Below are positions 26,668 to 36,375 of a stretch of 64,000 bases of DNA, piece by piece; the first letter of the stretch is position 1, and each line of letters begins with the position of its first letter. Under the pieces are notes generated by a model, which was not told the origin of the DNA, made no database searches, and saw only the letters and a list, made by a program, of their open reading frames with translations. Source of the DNA: Paenibacillus apiarius (GTDB taxonomy: Bacteria; Bacillota; Bacilli; Paenibacillales; Paenibacillaceae); the NCBI RefSeq assembly GCF_017052585.1, contig NZ_JAFFHZ010000002.1, forward strand, positions 496,001 through 560,000, read 5' to 3'. The position numbers were made by a program, and so were the translations under genes.

Positions 26668-27785
26668 GTCCTTGCTCCCTTCAATTGTTCTATGATGTCT
26701 CGGACTCGATCGATCGGCACATCCCGCCGGATTTCCACACGGCCAATCGCAGTCGGGAGCACGAACAGAGTACGGCCTTCTTTGAATTTCTTGTCATGCA
26801 TCATTGCCGCAATAATTTGTTCGGTATCGTAATGGGCCGGTATTGCGGTCGGCAATCCGAATGATGACATCAGCCGTTCCGTGTATCCCGCAACTTCAGC
26901 CGCTATTCCCATTTGCTCCGCCAGACGTGCGGAACCGATCATGCCGATCGCAATCGCTTCGCCATGCAGCAGCTCACCGTATCCAGCGACCGCCTCGAGC
27001 GCGTGGCCAATCGTATGGCCGAGATTCAGTATCGCTCGCAAATCATTCTCACGTTCATCCTGAGACACGACAGCCGCTTTGATGGCACAGCCTTGTAACA
27101 GCCCGTAAGTGAGTGCTTCTTCGTCTTTATCCAAGAGCTGCTCCGCATGCTCTTCACACCATGCAACGAATGCTTGATCCCAGATCAGTCCATGCTTAAT
27201 CATCTCCGCCAGGCCGGAGCGAACGTCCCGATCAGGCAAGCTTTGTAGTGTAGACGTATCGTATAAGACCATTTCGGGCTGATGGAACGCGCCTATAATA
27301 TTCTTCGCTAACGGATGGTTAACCGCTACTTTGCCGCCAACGCTGCTGTCATGCGCCAAAATCGTCGTCGGCACTTGCACGAACCGAACGCCGCGCATAT
27401 AGGCAGCCGCGACAAAGCCAGCCAGGTCCCCTACTACGCCCCCGCCCAGTGCAACAACGGTAGATTTGCGGTCACACCCCGCTTCAAGCGCTGCGGTAAT
27501 GCAATCCTCGAACACGCGCAGGGATTTGGACTTCTCGCCAGAAGGAACCTGATGAGTGCTCACTTGGTAACCGGCATCGCTCAAGGCTGCCACCACGTGA
27601 TGTAAATACTTCGGTCCGACCTTATCATCGGTGATTACAAGAATCGGACTTCCAGTCGGAATATTTTGCAATTGGAACGCACGGCCGATACGCGCAATCA
27701 GACCGCTCCCAATCCATATCGGATAAGACCGGTCCCCCAGCTCAACCGTGAGCTGGGCAGCCCCTATTTGATCATTTATTTTCAT
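26658..27785 (-). CDS. aroB: 3-dehydroquinate synthase
   Basis: This 375-residue NAD- and zinc-dependent enzyme of the shikimate pathway has the NAD-binding GEKSKS and VALGGGVVGDLAGFVAA motifs. The substrate loop is VQVPTTILAHDSSVGGKVAVN. Zinc ligands are E in GLAEMIKHG and H in NLGHTIGHALE and LLHGEAIAIG. It lies 62 bp after aroC and overlaps aroH. Confidence 0.97.
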   Translation of the reverse strand: MKINDQIGAAQLTVELGDRSYPIWIGSGLIARIGRAFQLQNIPTGSPILVITDDKVGPKYLHHVVAALSDAGYQVSTHQVPSGEKSKSLRVFEDCITAALEAGCDRKSTVVALGGGVVGDLAGFVAAAYMRGVRFVQVPTTILAHDSSVGGKVAVNHPLAKNIIGAFHQPEMVLYDTSTLQSLPDRDVRSGLAEMIKHGLIWDQAFVAWCEEHAEQLLDKDEEALTYGLLQGCAIKAAVVSQDERENDLRAILNLGHTIGHALEAVAGYGELLHGEAIAIGMIGSARLAEQMGIAAEVAGYTERLMSSFGLPTAIPAHYDTEQIIAAMMHDKKFKEGRTLFVLPTAIGRVEIRRDVPIDRVRDIIEQLKGARTCQ

Positions 27786-27847
27786 GGCGCACTCCTCCGT
27801 TTAATGAGTATTCAAAAGAATCACCTTGGACTTTTGAACAACCTCGT

Positions 27848-29017
27848 TTAATAACGGGATACCTGCTCTAAATAGTTTTCGTAATTCCCACGAATTTCTT
27901 CCAGCGAATCACCGCCGAATTTCTCCAAGAACGCTCTCGCCACTTCCCACGCGACGACATGCTCCATCACGACGCTTGCGGCCGGCACGGCACATGCATC
28001 TGAACGCTCAACCTGAGCGGTGAACGCTTCCTTTGTATCGATATCGACACTGCGCAAAGGTTTGTACAAGGTCGGTATCGGCTTCATGACGCCTCGCACG
28101 ACAACCGGCATTCCGTTTGTCATACCGCCTTCAAAGCCACCCAACCGGTTGGAAGCCCGCGAAAACCCTTGTTCGGCATCATACACGATTTCATCATGAA
28201 CCTGTGATCCGCGAAGTTGGCCAGCTTCAAAACCAATGCCGATCTCCACGCCTTTGAACGCATTGATGGACATGACCGCCTGGGCGATTCTGCCATCCAG
28301 CTTGCGATCGTATTGCACATAACTGCCGAGGCCGACAGGCAGTCCTTCTACGATACATTCCACTATTCCGCCGATGGAATCGCCTTCTCCCTTAATCTGA
28401 TCGATATAGGCCTCCATCTTCTTCTCCGTAGCTTCATCTGTGACCCGAACGGATGAGGCCTCGGTACGCTCGATAATCTCGTCAACGGGAAGCTGATGAG
28501 GAGGGGCTTCAATCTCGCCGATACGGATAACTTGTCCTGCAATCTTGATGCCGAAAGCTTCAAGCAGTTGACGTGCCACGGCGCCAACGGCTACTCGGGC
28601 CGCCGTCTCGCGCGCGCTGGATCGCTCCAGCACATTGCGGAGATCCTTCAACTGATACTTCAAGCCCCCGTTCAAGTCGGCATGGCCGGGCCGCGGACGG
28701 TGCACGCGCCGCTTCTCTTCATCCGTTCCCTCGATCGGTTCCACGTTCATAATTTTCGTCCAATGCGTCCAATCCTTATTCTCTACCACGATAGCAATCG
28801 GAGCGCCTGTCGTGCGTCCGTGGCGCACGCCGCCTACGATAGTTGCGGTGTCCTGCTCAATCTGCATCCGCCGGCCGCGGCCGTATCCCTTTTGCCGGCG
28901 CTGCAATTGGAAATTGAGTTGTTCAAAATCGATCACCATGTTGCTCGGCATGCCTTCAACTATGGCGGTCAATTGAGGTCCGTGCGTTTCTCCTGCTGTC
29001 AAATAACGTAGACTCAC
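27848..29017 (-). CDS. aroC: Chorismate synthase
   Basis: This 389-residue enzyme makes chorismate from EPSP with reduced FMN. Signatures are [10 protein letters not shown] at the N-terminus, the paired histidines and arginines in [11 protein letters not shown] and [12 protein letters not shown], and GRSSARET-like [13 protein letters not shown]. The product feeds TrpE, AroH and MqnA, all encoded nearby. B. subtilis calls the equivalent gene aroF. First gene of the aroC-aroB-aroH group. Confidence 0.97.
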   Translation of the reverse strand: MSLRYLTAGETHGPQLTAIVEGMPSNMVIDFEQLNFQLQRRQKGYGRGRRMQIEQDTATIVGGVRHGRTTGAPIAIVVENKDWTHWTKIMNVEPIEGTDEEKRRVHRPRPGHADLNGGLKYQLKDLRNVLERSSARETAARVAVGAVARQLLEAFGIKIAGQVIRIGEIEAPPHQLPVDEIIERTEASSVRVTDEATEKKMEAYIDQIKGEGDSIGGIVECIVEGLPVGLGSYVQYDRKLDGRIAQAVMSINAFKGVEIGIGFEAGQLRGSQVHDEIVYDAEQGFSRASNRLGGFEGGMTNGMPVVVRGVMKPIPTLYKPLRSVDIDTKEAFTAQVERSDACAVPAASVVMEHVVAWEVARAFLEKFGGDSLEEIRGNYENYLEQVSRY

Positions 29018-29110
29018 GAGTTGCTCCCCCTTTTAGCTGTAAAGCTGTAAATGACTAAAATCCTTAACTCTTTTGCTCATTATAGTATAGGAGGCAACGT
29101 TTGACAAGGA

Positions 29111-29157
29111 ATACAAAAACGCGTCCGATGCGCATAGAACATGCACATTAGACGCGT
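29111..29157 (-). terminator. Terminator after the 76-residue protein gene
   Basis: ACGCGTC and GACGCGT enclose an inner ATG.GCAT / ATGC.CAT stem. The minus strand continues with TTTTTG. It lies 38 bp past the small gene. Confidence 0.8.
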
Positions 29158-29195
29158 ATTGAACACGGAAAAATGGCGCTTTCCGTATATCTCGC

Positions 29196-29426
29196 TCAAG
29201 GCTGAAATAGAAACCAATTAACGCGGAACCCATCTTCACCGAAGATTGAATTAGAATGAGAGGCAACTGTATGGGACTGTGGAGGCATTCCAACCCGGTC
29301 TTCCATATCCGAAGACATGAGGGGAATCCATCCCTGAAGCGGAGCTTCCAGTCCGATAATCTGCGCACATTCGTGAATGGTAATGTCTCCTCGTTGATAG
29401 GCGGCAATCACGGTCCTCTTATCCAT
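29196..29426 (-). CDS. Small protein of unknown function
   Basis: This 76-residue product begins MDKRTVIAAYQRGDITIHEC and continues with AQIIGLEAPLQGW. The first 30 residues resemble the helix-turn-helix-like start of small anti-sigma or regulator proteins, but I do not recognise the family. The C-terminal half lacks clear secondary structure and ends NWFLFQP. GGAGGG five bases ahead of the ATG and a terminator behind it support a real gene. It stands alone between aroC and cheR. Confidence 0.6.
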   Translation of the reverse strand: MDKRTVIAAYQRGDITIHECAQIIGLEAPLQGWIPLMSSDMEDRVGMPPQSHTVASHSNSIFGEDGFRVNWFLFQP

Positions 29427-29500
29427 GTTATCCCTCCGTCTAGGATGCAAGGTCGCTTCCTTCCTAGTATCGGATAGCGGGCAGCTGCTTATACGTTTCT

Positions 29501-30319
29501 TTACAGTTTTCGGTAAAAAAACGTCTCCATCGACTCTAAGCCGTACTGATGCGGGTTAAAGATCTGTTCCGTACTCCCAACAAATAGCACGCCGCCTGGC
29601 TTCAAAGCCTCGGAAAACTTGAAATACAACTGATGCTTGGCCTCTTCAGTGAAATAGATCATGACATTGCGGCAAATGATTAAATCCTGTTGCCCCGTAA
29701 AGGCATCCGTCAGCAAATTCTGCTTCTGGAACTGAATGGAGCGCGTCAAGTCAGGAGACACGCGATAACCATCTTCCGTCCGCGAGAAATAACGCTGCCG
29801 GAACGATGCCGGCACATCTTTCAAAGCCCGTTCAATGTAGCAGGCCTGTTTCGCCCTGGCCAGCGCATTGTCATCAATATCCGTCGCCGTCACTTGCGCT
29901 GACCCCAGCAATCCCGCATCGTCCAATATCATGGCCAGCGTATAAGGTTCTTCCCCGGTGGAGCAGGCGGCGCTCCAGCATTTCAACCTGCCGTTACGCT
30001 CCGTAAGGGCAGGGAGCACGCTACTACGCAATGTCTCCCACCGATTCGGATTCCGCCAGAACTCAGATACGTTAATCGTCATCCGATCGAGGAATTCATT
30101 AAGCAGGCTTTCGTTAGACTTCATCGCTTCATAGAACGCCCGAAAGGTGCCATAGCCGTTCTTCAAACACAGTGTCGTCAAGCGGCGACGCATTTGCGCT
30201 TCCTTATATTGAGTCAAATCGATACCTGTCCGCTTCTTAATTTCCGATACAAAATAATAGTAATCTTGATCGTCCGTCGTTCCTCCCGAGAACGCGCCGG
30301 TCCCTTTATGTTCTTGCAT
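29501..30319 (-). CDS. cheR: Chemotaxis protein methyltransferase CheR
   Basis: This 272-residue enzyme transfers methyl from S-adenosylmethionine to glutamates of chemoreceptors. The N-terminal helical domain has IKKRTGIDLTQYKEAQMRRRL. The SAM fold contains CWSAACSTGEEPYTLAM, ATDIDDNALARAK, QDLIICRNVMIYF and GGVLFVGSTEQI. An AGGTG site precedes the ATG at 30319. B. subtilis also has cheR between ndk and aroF. Confidence 0.95.
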   Translation of the reverse strand: MQEHKGTGAFSGGTTDDQDYYYFVSEIKKRTGIDLTQYKEAQMRRRLTTLCLKNGYGTFRAFYEAMKSNESLLNEFLDRMTINVSEFWRNPNRWETLRSSVLPALTERNGRLKCWSAACSTGEEPYTLAMILDDAGLLGSAQVTATDIDDNALARAKQACYIERALKDVPASFRQRYFSRTEDGYRVSPDLTRSIQFQKQNLLTDAFTGQQDLIICRNVMIYFTEEAKHQLYFKFSEALKPGGVLFVGSTEQIFNPHQYGLESMETFFYRKL

Positions 30320-30370
30320 TGCTTCACACCTCGCCACTTCTATCGTGCTCGTATCTATGTAATTAGCGGT

Positions 30371-30406
30371 AAAAAAAACACGGTCGAATATACAATTCGC
30401 CGCGTT
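30371..30406 (-). terminator. Terminator of the hep-men-ndk operon
   Basis: ATTCG.CG.GTT on one side pairs with AAC.CGG.CGAAT on the other with a bulge, followed by eight T on the minus strand. It lies about 94 bp past ndk. Confidence 0.6.
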
Positions 30407-30499
30407 CTTCTTTAATCCTGCTTTATGTAAGCTCTTTCAACAAAAATCAAAATAAGTTCAATAATATCAGACTGACTTCATGCTGTGATGAACACGCAT

Positions 30500-30943
30500 T
30501 TAAAGCCATGGTTGAACCGCGCGCTCATAGCTTACTAGCTCCTGCTCGGAGAACATGTTTGCGATCTCCCTGGCAGCACTTTCAGGCGAATCCGAACCGT
30601 GCACCAAGTTGAAGTTCGTATGTGAAGCGTAATCCCCACGGATAGTTCCCGGCAATGCTTCTCCTACCTTCGTCTTGCCAATCATCAAGCGCGACAAGCT
30701 GATGACGTCATCCCCTTCCCAGATCATAGCGAATACGGGTCCGGATGTGATGAAGTCAACCAATTCGCCAAAGAAAGGCTTTTGCGCATGTTCTGCGTAA
30801 TGGCGTTCGGCTTGCTCGCGCGCGATAATCATCAATTTCCCAGATACGAGCTTGAATCCTTTGCGTTCAAAGCGGCTTACGATCTCTCCGATAAAACCTC
30901 TTTGCACGCCGTCAGGCTTGACCATGATGAATGTGCGTTCCAT
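30500..30943 (-). CDS. ndk: Nucleoside diphosphate kinase
   Basis: This 147-residue enzyme balances nucleoside triphosphates through a phosphohistidine. The active-site histidine lies in the [14 protein letters not shown] motif. The N-terminus [16 protein letters not shown] and [15 protein letters not shown] are family signatures. It is separated from hepT by 93 bases. Confidence 0.98.
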   Translation of the reverse strand: MERTFIMVKPDGVQRGFIGEIVSRFERKGFKLVSGKLMIIAREQAERHYAEHAQKPFFGELVDFITSGPVFAMIWEGDDVISLSRLMIGKTKVGEALPGTIRGDYASHTNFNLVHGSDSPESAAREIANMFSEQELVSYERAVQPWL

Positions 30944-31036
30944 ATGTTCACTCCTCAGATTAATGTGAAGTTGTCCAACATATGCATTATACCAAATTTT
31001 TCATCATGGCGCATCCATATTTTTCTTATCATTCAA

Positions 31037-32011
31037 TCAATGGGAACGATTCGCTATAAAATGCGCGATATCCTTTAAATTTTTACGTGCTCGAATGTTA
31101 GGCAGCTGCTCCAACACGGACAGCGCTTTATCGGTGTAGCGGTTGGCCAATTGCTCCGCCTGCTTAATACCCGCGCTCGCACGAATCATATCCAGCGCTG
31201 CAGATACATCGGTCTCTCCGTTCATTTCCCGGATACGCTCGATTTCTGTCAATAGCGGCTGGCGCAATTCCGGATCCTGAAGCGAGTAAATGACCGGAAG
31301 CGTTAAGTTCCCTTGGCGGATGTCATTTCCGGGAGGCTTTCCGATCTGTGCCTCCGTTCCCGTCAGATCCAACACGTCATCGCGTATCTGGAAGGCCATG
31401 CCAACATTGTACCCGAACCGGTACAACGCGCGGTCGATCCGGCGCTCCGTTCCGGCCGCGATGGCGCCCAGTTGGCAGCTCACCGCAATGAGCAGCGCGG
31501 TCTTGCGCCGGATGCGCAGCATATATTGGCGTACCGTCTGATCCGTGTTGAAGAAATCGCGAATCTGCTCCATCTCGCCAATGCACATTTCGACCATCGC
31601 CTTGGACAGGATACGGTGAATTTCGGGTTGCTTCAATTCAGTCGCCACCATCAATGCTTTGCCATGGATATAGTCCCCCGCGTACATGGCGACACGGTTG
31701 TCCCATTTCGCTTTTACCGTGAGCTGTCCCCTTCGAGTCTCAGCATCATCGATAACGTCATCATGAACCAAGGAAGCCATATGGATGAGCTCCAAAGGAA
31801 CGGCTACCCGCTTAAGCTGTTCAATATCATATGTACCAAATTTGCCTGACAGCAGGACAAATACAGGGCGTATTCGCTTGCCTCCCGCTTTCAGCAGATG
31901 AAGCGACGCTTCGTTCAGCAGCTCATTGTCAGTCGTTATCGTCCGTTCCAATTCGCGCTCGATATACGAAACGTCTTGTTTCATTGTCGCATATATGTCC
32001 CACAGTTTCAT
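31037..32011 (-). CDS. hepT: Heptaprenyl diphosphate synthase component II
   Basis: This 324-residue trans-polyprenyl synthase elongates farnesyl diphosphate with isopentenyl units. The two aspartate-rich motifs are present (VHDDVIDDAETRRG and FQIRDDVLDLTG). KAGGKRIRPVFVLLSG is the conserved front segment. It is active only with the HepS subunit encoded at the other end of the cluster. The start at 32011 follows AGGTGAAGG. The product sets the menaquinone side chain. Confidence 0.95.
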   Translation of the reverse strand: MKLWDIYATMKQDVSYIERELERTITTDNELLNEASLHLLKAGGKRIRPVFVLLSGKFGTYDIEQLKRVAVPLELIHMASLVHDDVIDDAETRRGQLTVKAKWDNRVAMYAGDYIHGKALMVATELKQPEIHRILSKAMVEMCIGEMEQIRDFFNTDQTVRQYMLRIRRKTALLIAVSCQLGAIAAGTERRIDRALYRFGYNVGMAFQIRDDVLDLTGTEAQIGKPPGNDIRQGNLTLPVIYSLQDPELRQPLLTEIERIREMNGETDVSAALDMIRASAGIKQAEQLANRYTDKALSVLEQLPNIRARKNLKDIAHFIANRSH

Positions 32012-32019
32012 GCCTTCAC

Positions 32020-32895
32020 CTAACCAACCATATTTTCCGACCACAGCTCAAAGCGAACCTTATGATCGAGTAGTCCCAATTCATACGCATACTGGAAATA
32101 AAGCTGAAGCCCTTCTTGTTGCGGGCGGTCAAAATCATAATGTAACCGGGAAAAATAATGACGCCAGTAATCCCCGGTTCCGCCAATGGTCCTGACCGCC
32201 TTCTGCACTAATGGTTCTGGATCCTTCAGACTGAGCTGCTTGCTCGTTTCGAAAGCTTTCACGATTCGGCGTATATCAGCCGGATGCTTGCGAATTGCTT
32301 CATTGCGCACAGCCCATACGGCGAACGTCATCCAATGGCCTGTCCATTGCCGCCATAGTTCACCCATATCGAGAACTTCATAAATAGTATTGCTCCAAGA
32401 GGCTCGAATGGCATGATCGCCGATAAGAAGCGCCGCATCTGCCGCTTCCATCATCTTATCCAGATTCGGATCCATATTGACGTATTCCGGCTCGGCATGA
32501 TAGAACTTGGCGGCGATGATTTTAAACAAATTTACGGATGTTGCGGATGTCGTCGTCAACGCCACCGTGCCTTTCAAAGCTTCGAGCAGCGGTTTTTTCA
32601 AAAACAGCAAAATCGATTGAACAGGACCATGCGCGCTTACCGATAAATTCGGAAACAAAGAATACTGTTCCGATGACTCGCCGTAAGCAAAGGCCGATAT
32701 CGGCCCCATATCGATGCCGCCTTCTCGCATTGCGGCATTCAAACTCGAAGGGACGGCAGGAATCATCTCAATGTCCGCTGCAACTCCTGTCGGATGAAAA
32801 TGATAAAAAAGCGGCCATACATTCGCGTAATCGATGACGCCGATCGCGATGGCATCAGGATGATGGTTATTTATCGTTCCTCTTTGGTAATTCAT
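32020..32895 (-). CDS. mqnA: Chorismate dehydratase MqnA (futalosine pathway)
   Basis: This 291-residue protein has a periplasmic-binding-protein-like fold without a signal peptide. GVIDYANVWPLFYHF, IPAVPSSLNAAMREGGIDMGPISAFAYG and LLIGDHAIRA match the MqnA family, which dehydrates chorismate to 3-[(1-carboxyvinyl)oxy]benzoate. This opens the futalosine route to menaquinone. Its start overlaps the ubiX homologue by 29 bases. The other early enzymes (MqnE, MqnB, MqnC, MqnD) are not in the window. Confidence 0.9.
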   Translation of the reverse strand: MNYQRGTINNHHPDAIAIGVIDYANVWPLFYHFHPTGVAADIEMIPAVPSSLNAAMREGGIDMGPISAFAYGESSEQYSLFPNLSVSAHGPVQSILLFLKKPLLEALKGTVALTTTSATSVNLFKIIAAKFYHAEPEYVNMDPNLDKMMEAADAALLIGDHAIRASWSNTIYEVLDMGELWRQWTGHWMTFAVWAVRNEAIRKHPADIRRIVKAFETSKQLSLKDPEPLVQKAVRTIGGTGDYWRHYFSRLHYDFDRPQQEGLQLYFQYAYELGLLDHKVRFELWSENMVG

Positions 32896-33499
32896 CCGAT
32901 TCTCCCCACCTTGTAAACAATTGATGTTCTACGTCCAAGCAATCCAGCACTTTGCCGACAAGGAAGTTCACGATATCGTCCAAGGTTTGAGGATGGTAAT
33001 AAAAAGCAGGCATCGCCGGTACCATACGCACACCCATATTTGCCAGCTTCAGCATGTTTTCTAAATGAATGGCGTGCATAGGTGTCTCCCGGGGGACCAT
33101 AACAAGCGGACGCCCCTCCTTCATCATCACATCGGCTGCACGGCTCATCAAGTTATCGGAAGATCCGTGGGCGATGGAGGACAAGGTTCCCATAGAGCAC
33201 GGCATAATAATCATGCCCCGGACTCGAAAGGATCCGCTGGCAATGCTGGCGCCGATATCTTGAATCGGATGATACTCGATGTAAGCCGCCTGTTCGCCAA
33301 ACGCCTTCTCAATTGCGAGCTGGCGCCGGGTTACGTCCCACCCCAGCTCCTCCTTCAGCACGCGCCATCCCGCGTCCGACACGACAAGATGCACTCCGTA
33401 ACCCGCATGCAAGAGCGCTTCCACTAACCGGACACCATAAATGGCGCCGCTGGCGCCGGTAATCCCCACGATAAAGCGCTGCCTCTCCGTGCGGCTCAT
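32867..33499 (-). CDS. ubiX: UbiX-family flavin prenyltransferase
   Basis: This 210-residue flavoprotein has the family signatures VGITGASGAIYGVRL, MIIMPCSMGTLSSIAHGSSDNL and LVMVPRETPMHAIHLENMLKL. UbiX makes prenylated FMN, the cofactor of UbiD-type decarboxylases. Beside mqnA and a UbiA-type prenyltransferase it probably serves decarboxylation in late menaquinone synthesis. The UbiD partner is not visible here. It overlaps its neighbours on both sides. Confidence 0.93.
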   Translation of the reverse strand: MSRTERQRFIVGITGASGAIYGVRLVEALLHAGYGVHLVVSDAGWRVLKEELGWDVTRRQLAIEKAFGEQAAYIEYHPIQDIGASIASGSFRVRGMIIMPCSMGTLSSIAHGSSDNLMSRAADVMMKEGRPLVMVPRETPMHAIHLENMLKLANMGVRMVPAMPAFYYHPQTLDDIVNFLVGKVLDCLDVEHQLFTRWGESDELPKRNDK

Positions 33500-34374
33500 A
33501 GCTGATACACCACCAAATCAATTAAGGTAAAGCAGAACACTACGATGCTGAGCACCCCGTTCATTGTGAAGAATGCCGTATTCATCTTGCTTAAATCGTT
33601 AGGTTTTACCAGCATATGCTCATAGACTAGCAGGGCGCTGGCAATGATTGTGCCGATGATATACCACCAGCTAAGTTGAGTTAGGAATAATAGCAGGACA
33701 AAGCCGATTGCCGTAACAATATGAAAACCGCGCGCGATCCACAGCGATTTCGCGATGCCGAATCGAACTGGAATTGATTTCAAGCCTTCATTTTTATCAA
33801 ACTCATAGTCTTGACAAGCGTATACAATATCAAAGCCTGTCGTCCAACAGGCCACTGCCAAGTAGAAAATAATCGACGTCCAATTGATCTCATTCGACAC
33901 TGCAACCCATCCGCCAAGCGGCGCCAGCGCTATCGTCAGTCCCAATACAACATGACATAACCATGTAAAGCGTTTTGTAAATGAATAAAAAACGAGCATG
34001 AAGACGGCAATCGGCAGCAAGTATACCGACAATGGCTGCAAATTGGCCGCCGCCCAAAATAAAAGACCGAACGATACGGCCGTAAAAAGAATCACTTCGC
34101 CCGCTTTCAGCAATCCGGCAGGTATGGCACGGCTTGCGGTTCGCGGGTTTTTGGCATCGATTGCCGCATCGATAAGGCGGTTCAGCGCCATGGCCGCACT
34201 TCTCGCTCCAACCATCGCCATTAGAATCCAGCCCCATTCCGGCAGTGTCGGAAAACGGTTGTCCAGCACCATCGCTCCGAGCAAAGCCCCCATGAATGCA
34301 AATGGAAGGGCAAACAACGTATGTTCGATTTTAATCATTTCTAGGAAAACGCGTACTTTTTTAAACATCATCAT
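33496..34374 (-). CDS. mqnP: UbiA-family prenyltransferase, MqnP type
   Basis: This 292-residue membrane protein has about eight helices. The first aspartate-rich motif is [20 protein letters not shown], and the second is [13 protein letters not shown]. It attaches a polyprenyl chain to an aromatic acid. Placement with mqnA and ubiX points to 1,4-dihydroxy-6-naphthoate as acceptor rather than 4-hydroxybenzoate, which is inferred. The first two of three consecutive ATG codons may not be used; AAGGGGA lies just ahead. It overlaps menG and ubiX. Confidence 0.88.
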   Translation of the reverse strand: MMMFKKVRVFLEMIKIEHTLFALPFAFMGALLGAMVLDNRFPTLPEWGWILMAMVGARSAAMALNRLIDAAIDAKNPRTASRAIPAGLLKAGEVILFTAVSFGLLFWAAANLQPLSVYLLPIAVFMLVFYSFTKRFTWLCHVVLGLTIALAPLGGWVAVSNEINWTSIIFYLAVACWTTGFDIVYACQDYEFDKNEGLKSIPVRFGIAKSLWIARGFHIVTAIGFVLLLFLTQLSWWYIIGTIIASALLVYEHMLVKPNDLSKMNTAFFTMNGVLSIVVFCFTLIDLVVYQL

Positions 34375-35098
34375 TCCCCTTACTCCCGATATGAAGCGCA
34401 GCGATTCCTCCGGTTAAAGGATAGGCTTCCACCTGCGTCAGGCCGATATCGCAAAACATCTGGGCCAACTGTTTGTGGTCAGGGAACGTAGCCAACGATT
34501 CAGGCAGCCATTTGTACTGCTCGTACCGTTTTGCAAGCAATTTGCCCATCATAGGCAAAATATGGCGGAAATAGAGATAGTAAATCGATTTGAATGGCTG
34601 CCAAGTCGGCTTGCTTAGTTCCAGGCACACGACCATTCCCCCGGGCTTGACGACCCGCTTCATCTCGCGCAGCACCTGCTCATAATCAGGAACGTTGCGC
34701 AGCCCGAATCCGATAGTCGCGTAATCGAAGCTGTTGTCCGCAAACGGCAGCGCCATCGCATTTCCTTCCGTCAATGTAATTTGATTATGCATCCCCAATT
34801 GATCGATTTTTTTCTTGCCGACAGACAGCATATTTGCGCTGAAATCAAGTCCTTCGATACGCCCTGTCTTGCTTGCTTGGGCAAGCTGAATCGTCCAATC
34901 ACAGGTGCCGCAGCACAAGTCAACGGCGGTGTCGCCTGGTTGCACGTCCATTTTCCGCATCGTAAATCTGCGCCATGCTTTATGCCGCCGAAAGCTTAAA
35001 ATGTCGTTCATAATATCGTACTTCGGCGCGATGCTCTGAAATACGTCTTGAACAAACTGCTCTTTCGACTTGCCTGTCTTTGGCGAATGCGTCTCCAC
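34361..35098 (-). CDS. menG: Demethylmenaquinone methyltransferase
   Basis: This 245-residue SAM-dependent methyltransferase of the UbiE/MenG family performs the last step of menaquinone synthesis. Motifs are [40 protein letters not shown] (the SAM loop has CGTCDW rather than the usual CGTGDW) and [24 protein letters not shown]. It lies 35 bp after hepS, as in B. subtilis hepS-menG-hepT. Confidence 0.95.
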   Translation of the reverse strand: METHSPKTGKSKEQFVQDVFQSIAPKYDIMNDILSFRRHKAWRRFTMRKMDVQPGDTAVDLCCGTCDWTIQLAQASKTGRIEGLDFSANMLSVGKKKIDQLGMHNQITLTEGNAMALPFADNSFDYATIGFGLRNVPDYEQVLREMKRVVKPGGMVVCLELSKPTWQPFKSIYYLYFRHILPMMGKLLAKRYEQYKWLPESLATFPDHKQLAQMFCDIGLTQVEAYPLTGGIAALHIGSKGNDDV

Positions 35099-35133
35099 GA
35101 TATGTCACCTTATCCTTTCTTCGCCCACTTGGT

Positions 35134-36006
35134 CTAGCTCTGTTGAACCGAAGCGGAGCGTGCTTGAGCCAAAGGAAAATGAATGGAGCCGAGGAAGGAG
35201 CCAAGGCGCTGCTTCGTAGCGGAATCAACCGGCAAGGCCGAGACGATCGTCTGCAGCTTGTCCTGCGCGGCGCGCACTTGGTAAGCGAGCTGCTCGCGAA
35301 CTTCGTACTTCGACATCAGCGTATGCCAGAAGGACACATCGAATGAGCTCTGCTTCAGCTTTCTTCTTTCTTCTTCCGTTCCTTGCTGCCATACGTGCCA
35401 ATAGGACCAGCTGCCCACGAAACGTCCGAAATGTTCGGCGCGCTCCTTCTCCTGCTCCATCACTTCAAGCTCTGTCACATGGTCGAGCAATACTTCCCAC
35501 GCGGGCACATCTTTTGCAGATAGACGGTCGTTAAACGACTGAAACAACATTTTCTTTAAAGATACGCAGGTGCGTAAATATTCTTCGGCCGTCATCGTCC
35601 ACTGCTTCATTTTATCAACCATCGTCATCTTGAGACGGTTCACGTTGCATACGGCCAGACTCAGCGATTGAATCGCTTCGATCTGACCGGCTTGCGCCAG
35701 CAGATTGTAGAAGCGGCTGCTGAAATAATCTCCGGCGAGCACTTTCAACTGCCGGGAGCGAAGGTTCCGATCATTGCCTTGAACGGAAGCCATCTCGATC
35801 ATATCGTGAGTATCAAGGCCAACCTGTACAAGTGAAGTGACCAACGCATAAAGCTCGCTATGGTCATCTGCTGGCTTGCTGCGGTCTAAAAAGGCGAACA
35901 GCAACTCCGCTCTTGCGTTCGGAAACGCAGGCAGGTCGGTGTGCGCCTGTATCATGTCATGTTCAACATACCGCTGTGCCAATTGCGAAATGTGATTAGC
36001 TTTCAT
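35134..36006 (-). CDS. hepS: Heptaprenyl diphosphate synthase component I
   Basis: This 290-residue helical protein is the non-catalytic subunit of heptaprenyl diphosphate synthase. The stretch YALVTSLVQVGLDTHDMIEM followed by RQLKVLAGDYFSSRFYNLLAQ is the family hallmark. It determines chain length together with HepT. First gene of the hepS-menG-mqnP-ubiX-mqnA-hepT series; upstream it borders the intergenic repeat region. Confidence 0.92.
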   Translation of the reverse strand: MKANHISQLAQRYVEHDMIQAHTDLPAFPNARAELLFAFLDRSKPADDHSELYALVTSLVQVGLDTHDMIEMASVQGNDRNLRSRQLKVLAGDYFSSRFYNLLAQAGQIEAIQSLSLAVCNVNRLKMTMVDKMKQWTMTAEEYLRTCVSLKKMLFQSFNDRLSAKDVPAWEVLLDHVTELEVMEQEKERAEHFGRFVGSWSYWHVWQQGTEEERRKLKQSSFDVSFWHTLMSKYEVREQLAYQVRAAQDKLQTIVSALPVDSATKQRLGSFLGSIHFPLAQARSASVQQS

Positions 36007-36114
36007 CTGAGTGCCTCCGACTGTAGCGGTTAGTCATCCTGACGGATGTCGCAATCTAAATCATTATAGCATATGTTTTACAGGATGGGACAACTTTTCT
36101 TCCTGCATGTGGTT

Positions 36115-36281
36115 GTTTAAAAAGCTCCTTTTGATCACGATGCATACCTTCGAAGCTTATTCGGTATCGAATCTTGCATTCACCCTTGAACTCCGGTGCT
36201 CATGTAGTCTTGCCTACACTCCGCTCCTCTTTCTGCGGCTTCTTGCAACCTTCTCGGTGCTGAAAAGTTACCTTTTTAAAC
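36115..36281. repeat. Dispersed intergenic repeat with 10-bp terminal inverted repeats
   Basis: This 167-bp element is bounded by GTTTAAAAAG on the left and CTTTTTAAAC on the right. Inside are TTTTGATCACGA, GAATCTTGCATTCACCCT, CATGTAGTC and CTTCTCGGTGCTGAAAAG, all shared in the same order with the tandem copies at 56.2 kb. Open frames across it are incidental: the shared blocks are conserved as DNA and the frames have no ribosome sites. The small size, inverted ends and lack of coding capacity resemble a MITE. I see no target duplication. Confidence 0.7.
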
Positions 36282-36299
36282 CCGCATCACATTAGGTTT

Positions 36300-36375
36300 G
36301 TTTAAAAAGCTCCCTTTTGATCACGAAGTACATCTTTGACGCTTATTTGGCATCGAAGCTTGCACTCAACGTTCC
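36300..36375. repeat. Truncated second copy of the dispersed repeat
   Basis: It begins with the same GTTTAAAAAG terminus, then CTTTTGATCACGA and GGCATCGAAGCTTGCACTCA. It stops abruptly where the coding frame of the next gene ends. The 186-bp offset between the two TGATCACGA cores shows a tandem arrangement. Confidence 0.65.

Noticed and set aside
36011..36295. 94-codon frame in the repeat region
   Set aside because: Similar frames occur in each repeat copy through DNA similarity; none has a start signal, so this is not a protein family.
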